The position numbers were made by a program, and so were the translations under genes. Under the pieces are notes generated by a model, which was given only the letters and a program-made list of their open reading frames with translations, ran no database searches and had not been told where the DNA came from. A stretch of DNA of 39,757 nt, taken from assembly GCA_029572815.1 (NCBI GenBank), contig JAKPUQ010000060.1, positions 77,274 through 117,030 on the forward strand. The letters are read 5' to 3'. The DNA comes from Bacillota bacterium (GTDB lineage Bacteria > Bacillota > Clostridia > Oscillospirales > Ruminococcaceae). How positions within the stretch are numbered: the first letter of the stretch is position 1; each line of letters starts with the position of its first letter. Shown here in pieces: positions 7,516 through 14,767 of this stretch.

Positions 7516-7525
7516 TGAGTCCAAA
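7516..7525 (+). repeat. TGAGTCCAAA element, copy 4
   Basis: One change at the last base, followed by GGGTAATTT. It comes directly after a GAAA-capped hairpin and lies 99 nt from copy 3. Confidence 0.7.
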
Positions 7526-7571
7526 GGGTAATTTAGCCAAGTGATGAAAGTCGCTTAAAAAATTGAATAAT

Positions 7572-7604
7572 AACAGCCCCGGCATTAGTCGGGGCTTTTG
7601 TTAT
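7572..7604 (+). terminator. Terminator of the large noncoding RNA
   Basis: A perfect 7-bp GC-rich stem (AGCCCCG 7575-7581 with CGGGGCT 7590-7596), extended by an outer AAC/GTT pairing, followed by TTTTGTT. It separates the RNA from htrA. Confidence 0.88.
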
Positions 7605-7721
7605 GTATAACAAATATATAATTAATATATAATTTGTTTTTTTCTTATGTTATCATATAATTATCACAAAAAAAGGTTATAATATAATTATAGTGAGAAA
7701 TTATGTGAAAGGATGAGCGAT

Positions 7722-9182
7722 ATGTCAGATAATTATAATGATAGAGAGCCGATCAGTTCCGATGATGGGTATAGTTCGGCTCAATATCGCACTGATTACA
7801 GTTCAGATCGCCATGACGATAACGGAAAAGATGAATACGGTGAACAGAAGTACACCAGCGGCTCTTATACCTATACTTCCGAGAATTCTGCAAAAAGTAA
7901 GAAGACTAGGAAGCCATTTTTTATTCTAAAATGCATTGCCGGTGTAATAGCTCTTGTTATTCTTGGTACGGGTACAGTACATGTATATAAGTTTCTTAAC
8001 GAAACTAAGGATGAACTTGCTGAATTTTCAGGCAGTCCTTCAAAAACTGTTGCAAAAAACAACGATCCTGTTAAGGATAAGGATGCAGAGGAAGAACCGC
8101 TTCCAAGTCTTATCGAGCTTGCTTCACGTTCAGATGCCAAGCCGCTTCCGGATATTGTTGATTCTATTATGCCCTCTGTTGTCGGAGTTGCCTCCACCTT
8201 TGAGTTTGAACAGCAGCAGTCCTTCGGTATGTGGGGCTGGAATACAATGCCTCAGACCCAGCAGCTCAGAGGTACAGGTACAAGCTTTATAATATCCGAT
8301 GACGGATATATCGTCACAAATGCACATGTTGTATACGATGAGGAGTATAACGCGGGCGAAGCTATAGAGGTTTCTGTTCTTTTTAGTGACGAAACCGAGC
8401 ACGAAGCTACTATTATCGCTTTTGATCCGGAAACAGATATCGCTGTCCTGAAAGTTGACGAGACAGGTCTCAAGCCTGCTGTGCTTGGCGACAGCGACGA
8501 ACTGAGAGTTGGTGAGCTTGTTATTGCTGTAGGCAATCCTCTTGGATTTGACCTTTTTGGAACAGTAACAAGCGGTATCGTTTCTGCCCTTAACAGAAAG
8601 ATCGATATCAATGAAAAGAAAATGAACCTTATCCAGACTGACGCTGCAATAAACAGCGGCAATTCCGGCGGACCTCTCCTTAATAGCTGTGGACAGGTAA
8701 TCGGTATCAATTCCGCTAAGATGTCATCAAGCTACAGCAGCAGTCTTGCAAGTGTTGAGGGACTTTGCTTTGCGATTCCAATGAAGGAAGCCAAGGTCAT
8801 CATTGATGACCTTATCAACTATCGCTATGTTACAGGAAGACCTCAGATAGGCATCAATACAAATGATATCAGTGAGGCTCAGTCAAGATATTTTGATATT
8901 CCTGTCGGTGTCCTCATTCGTACTGTTCAGGCTGGAAGTGCTGCTGATCTTGCCGGACTTGAAGTTGGCGATGTCATTATCGACATTGAAGGAGAGCCTG
9001 TTACAACTGCTCAGGAGCTTAATGAGGTCAAGGATAAGTATAAGGCGGGGGATACTATCACCCTGACTATATCAAGACAGGGAAAAGATATCAAGGTCAA
9101 GTTGACTCTTCAGGAGAGAAAATATACACGAGCAGGACAAGCTGTTCCTTTTGAAGACGATTCAAAGATATCGGAAAATTGA
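7722..9182 (+). CDS. htrA: HtrA/DegP-type membrane-anchored serine protease
   Basis: A trypsin-like protease of the HtrA family, for quality control or stress proteolysis at the outer face of the membrane. Layout (numbered from ATG 7713): a long polar Ser/Tyr/Asp-rich cytoplasmic N-terminus (1-65), one membrane segment (68-90), a linker, the protease domain with H205 (TNAHVV), the aspartate in DPETDIAVLKVD and S318 (NSGNSGGPL), and one PDZ domain (about 385-470). I prefer ATG 7722 because GAAAGG at 7707-7712 abuts ATG 7713 but is 9 nt from ATG 7722. The -10 is probably in the run of TATAAT-like boxes at 7678-7688. It is a single-gene unit; the neighbouring large RNA has its own terminator. 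Confidence 0.9.
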   Translation: MSDNYNDREPISSDDGYSSAQYRTDYSSDRHDDNGKDEYGEQKYTSGSYTYTSENSAKSKKTRKPFFILKCIAGVIALVILGTGTVHVYKFLNETKDELAEFSGSPSKTVAKNNDPVKDKDAEEEPLPSLIELASRSDAKPLPDIVDSIMPSVVGVASTFEFEQQQSFGMWGWNTMPQTQQLRGTGTSFIISDDGYIVTNAHVVYDEEYNAGEAIEVSVLFSDETEHEATIIAFDPETDIAVLKVDETGLKPAVLGDSDELRVGELVIAVGNPLGFDLFGTVTSGIVSALNRKIDINEKKMNLIQTDAAINSGNSGGPLLNSCGQVIGINSAKMSSSYSSSLASVEGLCFAIPMKEAKVIIDDLINYRYVTGRPQIGINTNDISEAQSRYFDIPVGVLIRTVQAGSAADLAGLEVGDVIIDIEGEPVTTAQELNEVKDKYKAGDTITLTISRQGKDIKVKLTLQERKYTRAGQAVPFEDDSKISEN

Positions 9183-9196
9183 ATAATAAATGAAAA

Positions 9197-9220
9197 CGGC
9201 TTTACCGATTGGTAAAGCCG
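9197..9220. terminator. Bidirectional terminator between htrA and the thioesterase
   Basis: A perfect 10-bp stem with GATT loop (9197-9206 with 9211-9220), followed by a T-rich run on the plus strand and by TTTTCATTT on the minus strand. It serves both convergent genes. Confidence 0.9.
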
Positions 9221-9226
9221 CTATTT

Positions 9227-9616
9227 TTATAACTTTGAATAGGTTTTTGCGGTGAACTTTTCACCGTCGACAAGAAATCTCTTATGTATTCCTTCTCCGA
9301 TGTCGCCTGCTTCGTCATAAGCCTTAACTGAAAAAACAAGCTCGCGTCCATTTACTTCTTTGAGCTCTGCCTCAGCGCAGACCTTCATGTTTTTTGGCGT
9401 AGCGGAGATATGTTTTACATTCATCTCGGTACCTACTGTAGTCTCATCTCCTTCAAGCTGATCTGAGATGCAGCTGCAAGCAGCCTTTTCCATAAGCATT
9501 ACCATAACAGGAGTTGCAAGCACTTCAAGACTTCCGCTTCCTACGTTTACTGCAAGGTCTTTGTCTGAAACAGTAAGCTCGGACGTGCCTGTCATTCCGA
9601 TTGTAAGATCTTTCAT
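9227..9616 (-). CDS. FlK-like hotdog-fold thioesterase
   Basis: A single hotdog domain of about 129 aa. Counting from the upstream GTG, T38, E46 and H72 have the same spacing (8 and 26) as the catalytic Thr42, Glu50 and His76 of fluoroacetyl-CoA thioesterase FlK. The surrounding pattern SLEVLATPVMVMLMEKAA and TTVGTEMNVKHIS is that of FlK-like proteins, which are common in bacteria with no link to fluoroacetate; most likely it hydrolyses some acyl-CoA. I use ATG 9616 because AAGGAG is 10 nt upstream; the GTG at 9625 is too close to it. The gene lies 14 nt after the LtaS-like gene, in the same unit. The true substrate is unknown. Confidence 0.8.
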   Translation of the reverse strand: MKDLTIGMTGTSELTVSDKDLAVNVGSGSLEVLATPVMVMLMEKAACSCISDQLEGDETTVGTEMNVKHISATPKNMKVCAEAELKEVNGRELVFSVKAYDEAGDIGEGIHKRFLVDGEKFTAKTYSKL

Positions 9617-9630
9617 GGGCGTCACTCTCC

Positions 9631-11568
9631 TTAATTATGTGTAGACAACTCATCTTCCGGAATAGGCGAAGGTGAGAATTCTTCCATGATAACACGGTCG
9701 ATGGTGATGATATCAAGATCCTCATTTCGAGGTATATCACTGTTGTATTCTGAGGAATAAACGGGCTCAGTTTCCATAAATCCGTTCATTTTCTCAATAA
9801 ATGCATCTCTTGGAGCATCTATGATATTGAGTATAACATAAGGCATATAGAAGAAAGAGGTCTCATGATCGGGGATATACGAGAAATCTGCATCGTAGTT
9901 GCTCCAGAAGAAGTATTTCTGCTGGTAGAGTGGTGTACAGTTTTCTCCGCTGAGTCCCAACTGGTTATAAACACTGGTCTCACCGCGGAGAGAAGGGAAG
10001 TGGTCGCCAACAAAGAAGACAAGGGTAGGCTCGTCAAGCTTCTTGAGCTCGGCCAGGAATTCTTTAAGTCCTTCATTTGAATGCTGTATCCAGGTCAGGT
10101 AGTTGCCGAATTCGTCATCAGGATCTTCACCCTGGTTATAAGGCTGATGGTTCTGCATTGTGGTTGTATGCAGATATACCGGCTTTTCAGAATTCTTGAG
10201 CTCATAGACTATCTGATCAAAGACGGTTGCATCATCAACATAAGTTCCAAAGTGCTTTACAGGAACAGTAAAATCTGTAGAACCTGCCTGATCGTCATGA
10301 AAGATCATCTTCTCAAAGCCAAAGTGCCCGTAGATCCTTGCTCTGCTGTAGAAACCGCTCATGAAAGGATGAACATATACAGTCTCATATCCCCAGCTCT
10401 TATAGTACTGAGCGAGGGCAGGCTGTTCACGGTCTGCCAGCTCACGCTGAGGCATATTAGGTGTATTCAGTCCTCTTACAGGAAGACCGAAGAGAAGCTC
10501 GAATTCTGATCTTACAGTCCAGCTTGCATATGTAGGAGTTATTGCTATACCACCTTTTCCTTCTGAGACAGCTCTGTCGAAGTACTTGTAGCAGTTCTTA
10601 TCGATGTCAAGCTGATCGAACACGCGGAAGTCCGCATAGGATTCACTCATGATAACAATAACATTTGGTTTTTTGCCGCCGTTGAAGTCCTCATTGGTAT
10701 CAACGGGAATGTTCATGAGCTGATCTATGTATTCTTCGCTGTATCCCTCGGGAACGACAAGTCTGTTGGAGTAACTCTCGGTAGCTGTCTGGATGAGAAA
10801 TGCAAGGAAATGGTTCTTATCGAATTTTTCATTCAGAATGAAAGTGTTTGTTGCGTTGGTCGTGTCAAGCTTGAATGTTCTGTAAACAGGATTATAAAAA
10901 GCAGGGAGCACGATAAGTGCAGCAACAGGAAGAGCACAGGCACATGATACGGTAACTCGCTTTATCGGAGTAGCCTTCAGCTTTGGATTGAAGTACATCG
11001 CTACAAGGACGAATGTGACAACAATAGCATAGTACAGTATCGGCTGCGGGGTGATCTTGATGTATGCGAAAGAGGTCAGGCTCTTGACGCTTCTGACCAG
11101 CTTCATGTCGGAAAGAATAAGGTGATTTCCGTTTGTTCCGTATTTGAAAAGCTCGGTAGTACTCAGCGCCATATAGATAAAGCTGTGAACAGCCATCGCG
11201 ATCCAGCCTTTTTTGAATATCCCAAGGAAAAACACAAAGAAAATCGCTGTCAGCAGTATATCGAATATAAGGACTGTAGGTCTTTCTGTCCAGAAACTGA
11301 AATAAGAAGTGAAGTGCTTTGACTGAGTGATCTCTGCCATACTGCATATGAATATTGGAAATATCACCATCAGGAAAACATTAAGCTTGCTGTATTTCGC
11401 TGTGTTCTGCTCTCTTTTCTCATTGAATTTTTTCAGCCTTGGGAACCTTACTTTTTTAGGTGCTTCGGGCTCCAGAGCAGCTTCTATAGGGTCACTTACG
11501 TCTTTCATGAGCTTGTCAGCAGCTTTTACAGCTGTTTCCTTCTCGCTCACCGGGGACTTTTTAGCCAT
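9631..11568 (-). CDS. LtaS-like phosphoglycerol transferase / sulfatase-fold membrane protein
   Basis: A 645-aa polytopic protein: a charged cytoplasmic N-terminus (1-60), about five membrane spans up to about residue 225, then an extracellular sulfatase-fold domain. Family residues are visible: the metal-binding VIVIMSESYADF, the likely nucleophile threonine in SWTVRSEFE, MQNHQPY, and the metal-binding VGDHFPS. LtaS-type enzymes move glycerol phosphate from phosphatidylglycerol to lipoteichoic acid; others modify related wall or membrane polymers, so the exact product here is open. The gene has its own promoter at 11637-11665 and is followed by the FlK-like thioesterase. The lysine/acid-rich N-terminal extension is longer than in the classical enzyme. 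Confidence 0.85.
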   Translation of the reverse strand: MAKKSPVSEKETAVKAADKLMKDVSDPIEAALEPEAPKKVRFPRLKKFNEKREQNTAKYSKLNVFLMVIFPIFICSMAEITQSKHFTSYFSFWTERPTVLIFDILLTAIFFVFFLGIFKKGWIAMAVHSFIYMALSTTELFKYGTNGNHLILSDMKLVRSVKSLTSFAYIKITPQPILYYAIVVTFVLVAMYFNPKLKATPIKRVTVSCACALPVAALIVLPAFYNPVYRTFKLDTTNATNTFILNEKFDKNHFLAFLIQTATESYSNRLVVPEGYSEEYIDQLMNIPVDTNEDFNGGKKPNVIVIMSESYADFRVFDQLDIDKNCYKYFDRAVSEGKGGIAITPTYASWTVRSEFELLFGLPVRGLNTPNMPQRELADREQPALAQYYKSWGYETVYVHPFMSGFYSRARIYGHFGFEKMIFHDDQAGSTDFTVPVKHFGTYVDDATVFDQIVYELKNSEKPVYLHTTTMQNHQPYNQGEDPDDEFGNYLTWIQHSNEGLKEFLAELKKLDEPTLVFFVGDHFPSLRGETSVYNQLGLSGENCTPLYQQKYFFWSNYDADFSYIPDHETSFFYMPYVILNIIDAPRDAFIEKMNGFMETEPVYSSEYNSDIPRNEDLDIITIDRVIMEEFSPSPIPEDELSTHN

Positions 11569-11636
11569 TTGTCATCATCCTTCTCAGATTATTTATCTTT
11601 ATATTAATAGATAAGAATACTTCATTACTTATAATA

Positions 11637-11665
11637 AATATATCATAATACCGAATAAAGTTCAA
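11637..11665 (-). promoter_or_regulatory. Candidate promoter of the LtaS-like gene
   Basis: On the minus strand: -35 TTGAAC (11660-11665), a 17-bp spacer and -10 TATATT (11637-11642). A second -10-like TATTAT overlaps the spacer. Confidence 0.55.
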
Positions 11666-11762
11666 GATTTCGATGGAATTATCATTGTTTGTTCATGAAA
11701 TTCGGCGCTTTGGTAACAGTGCACTGCGAAACGCTGCGAAAATTGTTGATTTTGACTATCTG

Positions 11763-12350
11763 TCACTTGAGCCAGCCTTTATTCTGCGCATCATCGAGAA
11801 CTGATTTTATGAGGGCAGCAAGTTCATCTGACTCGCTGAAATAATCAGAGTTCCTATTCATGACCTGATCCTTGCGTATGCCATGCTCCTGCCAGGAAAT
11901 ACCGCCTTTAGTGTAGTTCAGCATCAGCGGCTGGATACGGTCCATCACAGCTGCAAATCTCGCTTCGTTTGTTTTACTGTCCTCAAATTCTCTCCACAGG
12001 GAGTAGTACTCGGCTTTCTGGTCATCAGGAAGCAGGCCGAATATCCTTTGTGCTGCTTTTTCTTCACGTTCGGCTTTTGTGGTGTTTCCGGCCGCGTCAT
12101 AACAATATGTATCTCCCGCGTCGATCTCCACAACGTCGTGTATTAGCAGCATCTTTACTACCTTATTGATATCGATATCATTTTTTGCGTATTCACTCAG
12201 CAGGAAAGCCGTTATAGCGATATGCCAGCTGTGTTCGGCGTCATTTTCCTTGCGGTCTTCATGAAGTACATAGGTCTGTCTGTACAGATTTTTCATTTTA
12301 TCAAGCTCAAGAAAGAAATCCAGCTGCTTTTTTAGTCTTTCATTTGTCAT
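11763..12350 (-). CDS. HD-domain hydrolase (YfbR/HDDC2-like 5'-deoxynucleotidase family)
   Basis: A 195-aa metal-dependent phosphohydrolase. The segments RQTYVLHEDRKENDAEHSWH (residues about 24-43) and MLLIHDVVEIDAGDT contain the H...HD metal ligands in the arrangement of YfbR and HDDC2, which dephosphorylate deoxyribonucleoside monophosphates. The specific substrate is inferred from family only. The ATG at 12350 has an AGGAGG site that overlaps the end of the upstream reductase gene, 10 nt away, so both are translated from one message. Confidence 0.8.
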   Translation of the reverse strand: MTNERLKKQLDFFLELDKMKNLYRQTYVLHEDRKENDAEHSWHIAITAFLLSEYAKNDIDINKVVKMLLIHDVVEIDAGDTYCYDAAGNTTKAEREEKAAQRIFGLLPDDQKAEYYSLWREFEDSKTNEARFAAVMDRIQPLMLNYTKGGISWQEHGIRKDQVMNRNSDYFSESDELAALIKSVLDDAQNKGWLK

Positions 12351-12360
12351 AATACGCCTC

Positions 12361-13065
12361 CTATATTACCATTCCGCCGTTTACGGCGAGTATTTGTCCA
12401 GTTATGTATTCTGACCGATCAGATGCAAGAAAAGAAACTGCATCGGCGATATGACGAGGCTGACCGAATATACCAAGAGGAATATCTTCTTTAATAAGCT
12501 TTAGATCCTCCTCAGAGAAATGGCTGTTCATTTCCGTTATTATAAAGCCTGGAGCGACACAGTTTACTCTTATCCCCGAAGGGGCGACCTCCTTGGCAAG
12601 AGCTTTTGTAAAGCCGATAATACCAGCCTTGGATGCGGAGTAGTCTACTTCGCATGAAGCTCCGCACTGCCCCCACATTGAGGAAATATTAATAATGTTT
12701 CCGCTTTTTCTTCTTATCATCTCAGGAAGGACAGCTCTTGCGCAATTCATAGATCCTTTCAGGTTGATGTTGAGTATCTTCTGAGCCGATTTTTCTGATA
12801 TATCGGTAAAAAGGCCAATTTCAGACACGCCTGCGTTATTTATGAGAAGATCGACAGTCCCTATTCCTGAAATTGCTGAGATAACCTCATTATTGTCAGA
12901 AACGTCGAAGCATATTGCTGCGCCGCCGATCTCTTCGGCTATCCTCTCAGCCTTTTCTCTGGAATGAGCGAAATTAACATATATTTTGAAGCCGTCTGCG
13001 GCAAGCTGTCGGCATATTGCTTCACCTATACCGCCTGAACCACCTGTTATAAGCGCTGTTTTCAT
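12361..13065 (-). CDS. SDR-family reductase, likely EF-P 5-aminopentanone reductase (YmfI-like)
   Basis: A 234-aa short-chain dehydrogenase. It has the NADP-binding TGGSGGIG (residues 7-14), NNAG, and the catalytic Ser/Tyr/Lys as ISSMWG...YSASK. The stretch SSMWGQCGASCEVDYS resembles YmfI of Bacillus, which reduces the 5-aminopentanone group on elongation factor P, more than it resembles FabG. The general SDR call is safe; the EF-P role is inference from this motif. No efp gene is in the window. A likely extended -10 (TGTTATAAT on the minus strand, 13100-13108) lies upstream. The HD hydrolase follows in the same unit. Confidence 0.75.
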   Translation of the reverse strand: MKTALITGGSGGIGEAICRQLAADGFKIYVNFAHSREKAERIAEEIGGAAICFDVSDNNEVISAISGIGTVDLLINNAGVSEIGLFTDISEKSAQKILNINLKGSMNCARAVLPEMIRRKSGNIINISSMWGQCGASCEVDYSASKAGIIGFTKALAKEVAPSGIRVNCVAPGFIITEMNSHFSEEDLKLIKEDIPLGIFGQPRHIADAVSFLASDRSEYITGQILAVNGGMVI

Positions 13066-13137
13066 GTTTTATCCCCCTTATGGACAATTATGTTTAATAA
13101 TTATAACACATATCAGCGCAAAAATCCAGTATGATAC

Positions 13138-13166
13138 TTGAAATTAATATGAATTCATGTTACAAT
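13138..13166 (+). promoter_or_regulatory. Promoter of the DUF896/cdd unit
   Basis: -35 TTGAAA (13138-13143), a 17-bp spacer ending in TGT, and -10 TACAAT (13161-13166). Confidence 0.75.
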
Positions 13167-13197
13167 AAATATAATTATTGTATTGGGAGTGTTTTAT

Positions 13198-13401
13198 TTG
13201 GATCAGAAAAAAATCGACAGGATCAATGAACTGGCTCATAAATCCAAGGCTGAGGGACTTACCGAAGCAGAAAAAGCTGAGCAGACAGAGCTCCGCAACG
13301 AATACAGGCGTGCTGTAACAGGCAATCTTGCTGCACAGCTGGAAAATACATACATTATGACACCCGATGGCAAGAAGCGCAAGGTCGGCAAGGGCAGGTG
13401 A
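13198..13401 (+). CDS. DUF896 (YnzC) family small protein
   Basis: A 67-aa protein with the family hallmarks: ...KIDRINELAHKSKAEGLTEAEKAEQ, then LRNEYRRAVTGNL and a basic GKKRKVGKGR tail. YnzC-type proteins are small helical-hairpin proteins of unknown role, associated in Bacillus with the SOS-region operon. I choose TTG 13198 because GGGAG (13185-13189) is 8 nt upstream; the frame stays open further up, but the earlier TTG at 13183 overlaps that site. It is the first gene of a closely packed unit; cdd begins a few nucleotides after its stop. Confidence 0.85.
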   Translation: MDQKKIDRINELAHKSKAEGLTEAEKAEQTELRNEYRRAVTGNLAAQLENTYIMTPDGKKRKVGKGR

Positions 13402-13406
13402 GCTTT

Positions 13407-13799
13407 ATGACTTATGATGAGCTTTTCGATGAAGCTGTAAAGGCATCGCGAAATTCATATTCAAAGTACTCAGGGTTTTCTGTTGGGGCAGCCCTTCTTA
13501 CTTTAGATGGTAAGCTTTTTACAGGCTGCAATATAGAGAATTCCTCGTATTCTCTTACGAACTGCGCAGAGCGTACGGCTGTTTTCAAGGCTGTGTCCGA
13601 GGGATATACCGAGTTCAGTGCCATCGCTGTAGCAGGAAGTGCCACAGGAGATTTTTCTAAGCCATGTTATCCCTGCGGTGCCTGCCTTCAGGTTCTTGGC
13701 GAATTCTGCGGAGATGACTTTACGGTCGTTCTCTCTGACGGAGCGCACAGGCTTTCGGACTTTTTTCCCATGCGTTTCTCAGAGGAGAGCATGAAGTGA
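13407..13799 (+). CDS. cdd: Cytidine deaminase
   Basis: A 130-aa zinc-dependent deaminase of the homotetrameric type, which converts cytidine and deoxycytidine to the uridine forms in pyrimidine salvage. Zinc ligands C53, C90 and C93 and the catalytic E55 lie in TNCAERTA and PCYPCGAC; the substrate-binding CNIENSS is at 41-47. ATG 13407 is chosen because GGGCAGG is spaced 8 nt upstream and the length matches the family; a GTG at 13398 overlaps the previous stop. The stop overlaps the GTG start of the next gene by 4 nt. Confidence 0.93.
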   Translation: MTYDELFDEAVKASRNSYSKYSGFSVGAALLTLDGKLFTGCNIENSSYSLTNCAERTAVFKAVSEGYTEFSAIAVAGSATGDFSKPCYPCGACLQVLGEFCGDDFTVVLSDGAHRLSDFFPMRFSEESMK

Positions 13800-14287
13800 T
13801 CTCGATAAAAGAAGAAACCGGAGATAAAGAACAGTATATGGAGCTTCTCCTTATCGGTGATGAACAGGTGGATATGATAATGAAGTATCTTTCACAAGGC
13901 AGGCTGTTTGTAATGAAAGATGATGAGAAGATACTTGCAGTCTGTGTAGTCACAGATGAAGGGAACGACAGACTTGAAATAAAGAATATTGCCGTTTCGC
14001 CGGATTCTCAGCGAAAAGGCTATGGGAAAAGAATGCTCTCATATATTGAGAATAAGTTTTCAGGATCTTTCCGCAGCCTCATTCTCGGAACAGGTGACAG
14101 TCCGCTGACTGTGCCGTTCTATGAGGACTGCGGTTTCAGAAGAAGCGGAGTTATCAAGAATTTTTTCATTGATAACTATGATCACCCGATAATTGAAGCG
14201 GGTGTTCGGTTGTGTGATATGATATGTTTTGAAAAGGAGCTTCCCGATAACTATGGAACAGTTAGCGAAGGTATTACCGAAATATAA
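13796..14287 (+). CDS. GNAT-family N-acetyltransferase
   Basis: A 163-aa acetyltransferase. The acetyl-CoA-binding region IKNIAVSPDSQRKGYGKRML (about residues 62-81) contains the Q/R-x-x-G-x-G/A motif, followed by VPFYEDCGFRRSG, the usual C-terminal part of the fold. The start is GTG 13796, which overlaps the cdd stop (GTGA), indicating translational coupling. Substrate unknown. The C-terminal 12-20 residues are encoded by sequence that overlaps the next gene. Confidence 0.8.
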   Translation: MISIKEETGDKEQYMELLLIGDEQVDMIMKYLSQGRLFVMKDDEKILAVCVVTDEGNDRLEIKNIAVSPDSQRKGYGKRMLSYIENKFSGSFRSLILGTGDSPLTVPFYEDCGFRRSGVIKNFFIDNYDHPIIEAGVRLCDMICFEKELPDNYGTVSEGITEI

Positions 14288-14750
14288 GGAAAATATAATA
14301 GTGGCAGTTGTTTTCAGGAACCATTTTGAGTGGTATGTTGCGCCGAAAAATCTCTGGAAAATGGACTATGATAAGCTTTACAGGATCTGGAAGGCTCTTT
14401 ACTCAAAAAGCGGTAAGTCCTTTGAGGATTTTGAACGGGAGATCGGCAGCTACGAAGAGTTCTGCGGCAAGAGATGGGGGATAGAGGTGCTTAATGAGAA
14501 CACAGCAAGTCATTTTCTTGCACATCTGTTCAAATGCAGATATTCGGCTGATGAGCTCCGTTTGCTCAGAACAATGGCGCGTGACGATAAAAAGATAGAT
14601 TATACGCCCTCTCTTTATATTGATTTTGACAGAAATATCATGTGCTCAATGTTCCCGAAGCCAGAGAATTTTGAGAATTTTGTTCCTGACGGCTGGTCAG
14701 GGCGGTATGGCGATTTTTCCGCGATGATACCTGCGGATAAGCGATTTTAA
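14253..14750 (+). CDS. Conserved-looking protein of unknown function
   Basis: A protein of about 165 aa with no motif that I recognise. It is mixed alpha/beta, rich in aromatic residues (WYVAPKNLWKMDYDKLYRIWKALY; SGRYGDF near the end), with no membrane segment and no signal peptide. ATG 14253 lies 13 nt after AGGAG (14235-14239), a little long; an alternative in-frame TTG is at 14229. It overlaps the end of the GNAT gene by at least 35 nt, and the radical-SAM gene starts 17 nt after its stop, so it belongs to the same message. The overlap plus codon use like its neighbours suggests a real gene. Confidence 0.65.
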   Translation: MEQLAKVLPKYKENIIVAVVFRNHFEWYVAPKNLWKMDYDKLYRIWKALYSKSGKSFEDFEREIGSYEEFCGKRWGIEVLNENTASHFLAHLFKCRYSADELRLLRTMARDDKKIDYTPSLYIDFDRNIMCSMFPKPENFENFVPDGWSGRYGDFSAMIPADKRF

Positions 14751-14767
14751 CATCTTTCGGAGGAAAT

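Larger units (their letters stand above)
6977..7604 (+). ncRNA. Large structured noncoding RNA of unknown family (about 625 nt)
   Basis: A complete transcription unit with a near-consensus promoter and a strong terminator but no protein longer than about 20 codons with a usable ribosome site. Helices seen by eye: 6985-6993 with 6998-7006 (AAAA loop, one mismatch); 7014-7019 with 7044-7049 enclosing 7026-7031/7036-7041; 7077-7084 with 7169-7176 (perfect 8 bp, closing a branched domain that includes 7107-7111/7116-7120); 7254-7260 with 7311-7317 (perfect) enclosing 7277-7287/7300-7309 (10 bp, one bulge); 7365-7368/7391-7394 with 7372-7375/7383-7386; 7398-7402/7409-7413; and 7505-7508/7513-7516 capped by a GAAA loop. 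Four copies of a TGAGTCCAATG-like element lie between domains. I do not recognise it as RNase P, tmRNA, SRP RNA or 6S. Its size is in the range of OLE and ROOL RNAs, but I cannot match it to either. Confidence 0.75.

Noticed and set aside
7071..7525. CRISPR array or transposon repeats as the source of the TGAGTCCAATG copies
   Set aside because: The copies are short, inexact and unevenly spaced, with no spacer regularity, no cas genes and no transposase.
6977..7604. RNase P RNA, tmRNA or SRP RNA as the identity of the large RNA
   Set aside because: The RNase P GAGGAAAGTCC core and ACAGAA box, the tmRNA tag region with tRNA-like ends and the SRP GGAAG-tetraloop helix are not present.
12361..13065. 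FabG of fatty acid synthesis
   Set aside because: No fatty acid genes are nearby, and the SSMWG...GASCEVDYS stretch fits YmfI better; kept only as an alternative.
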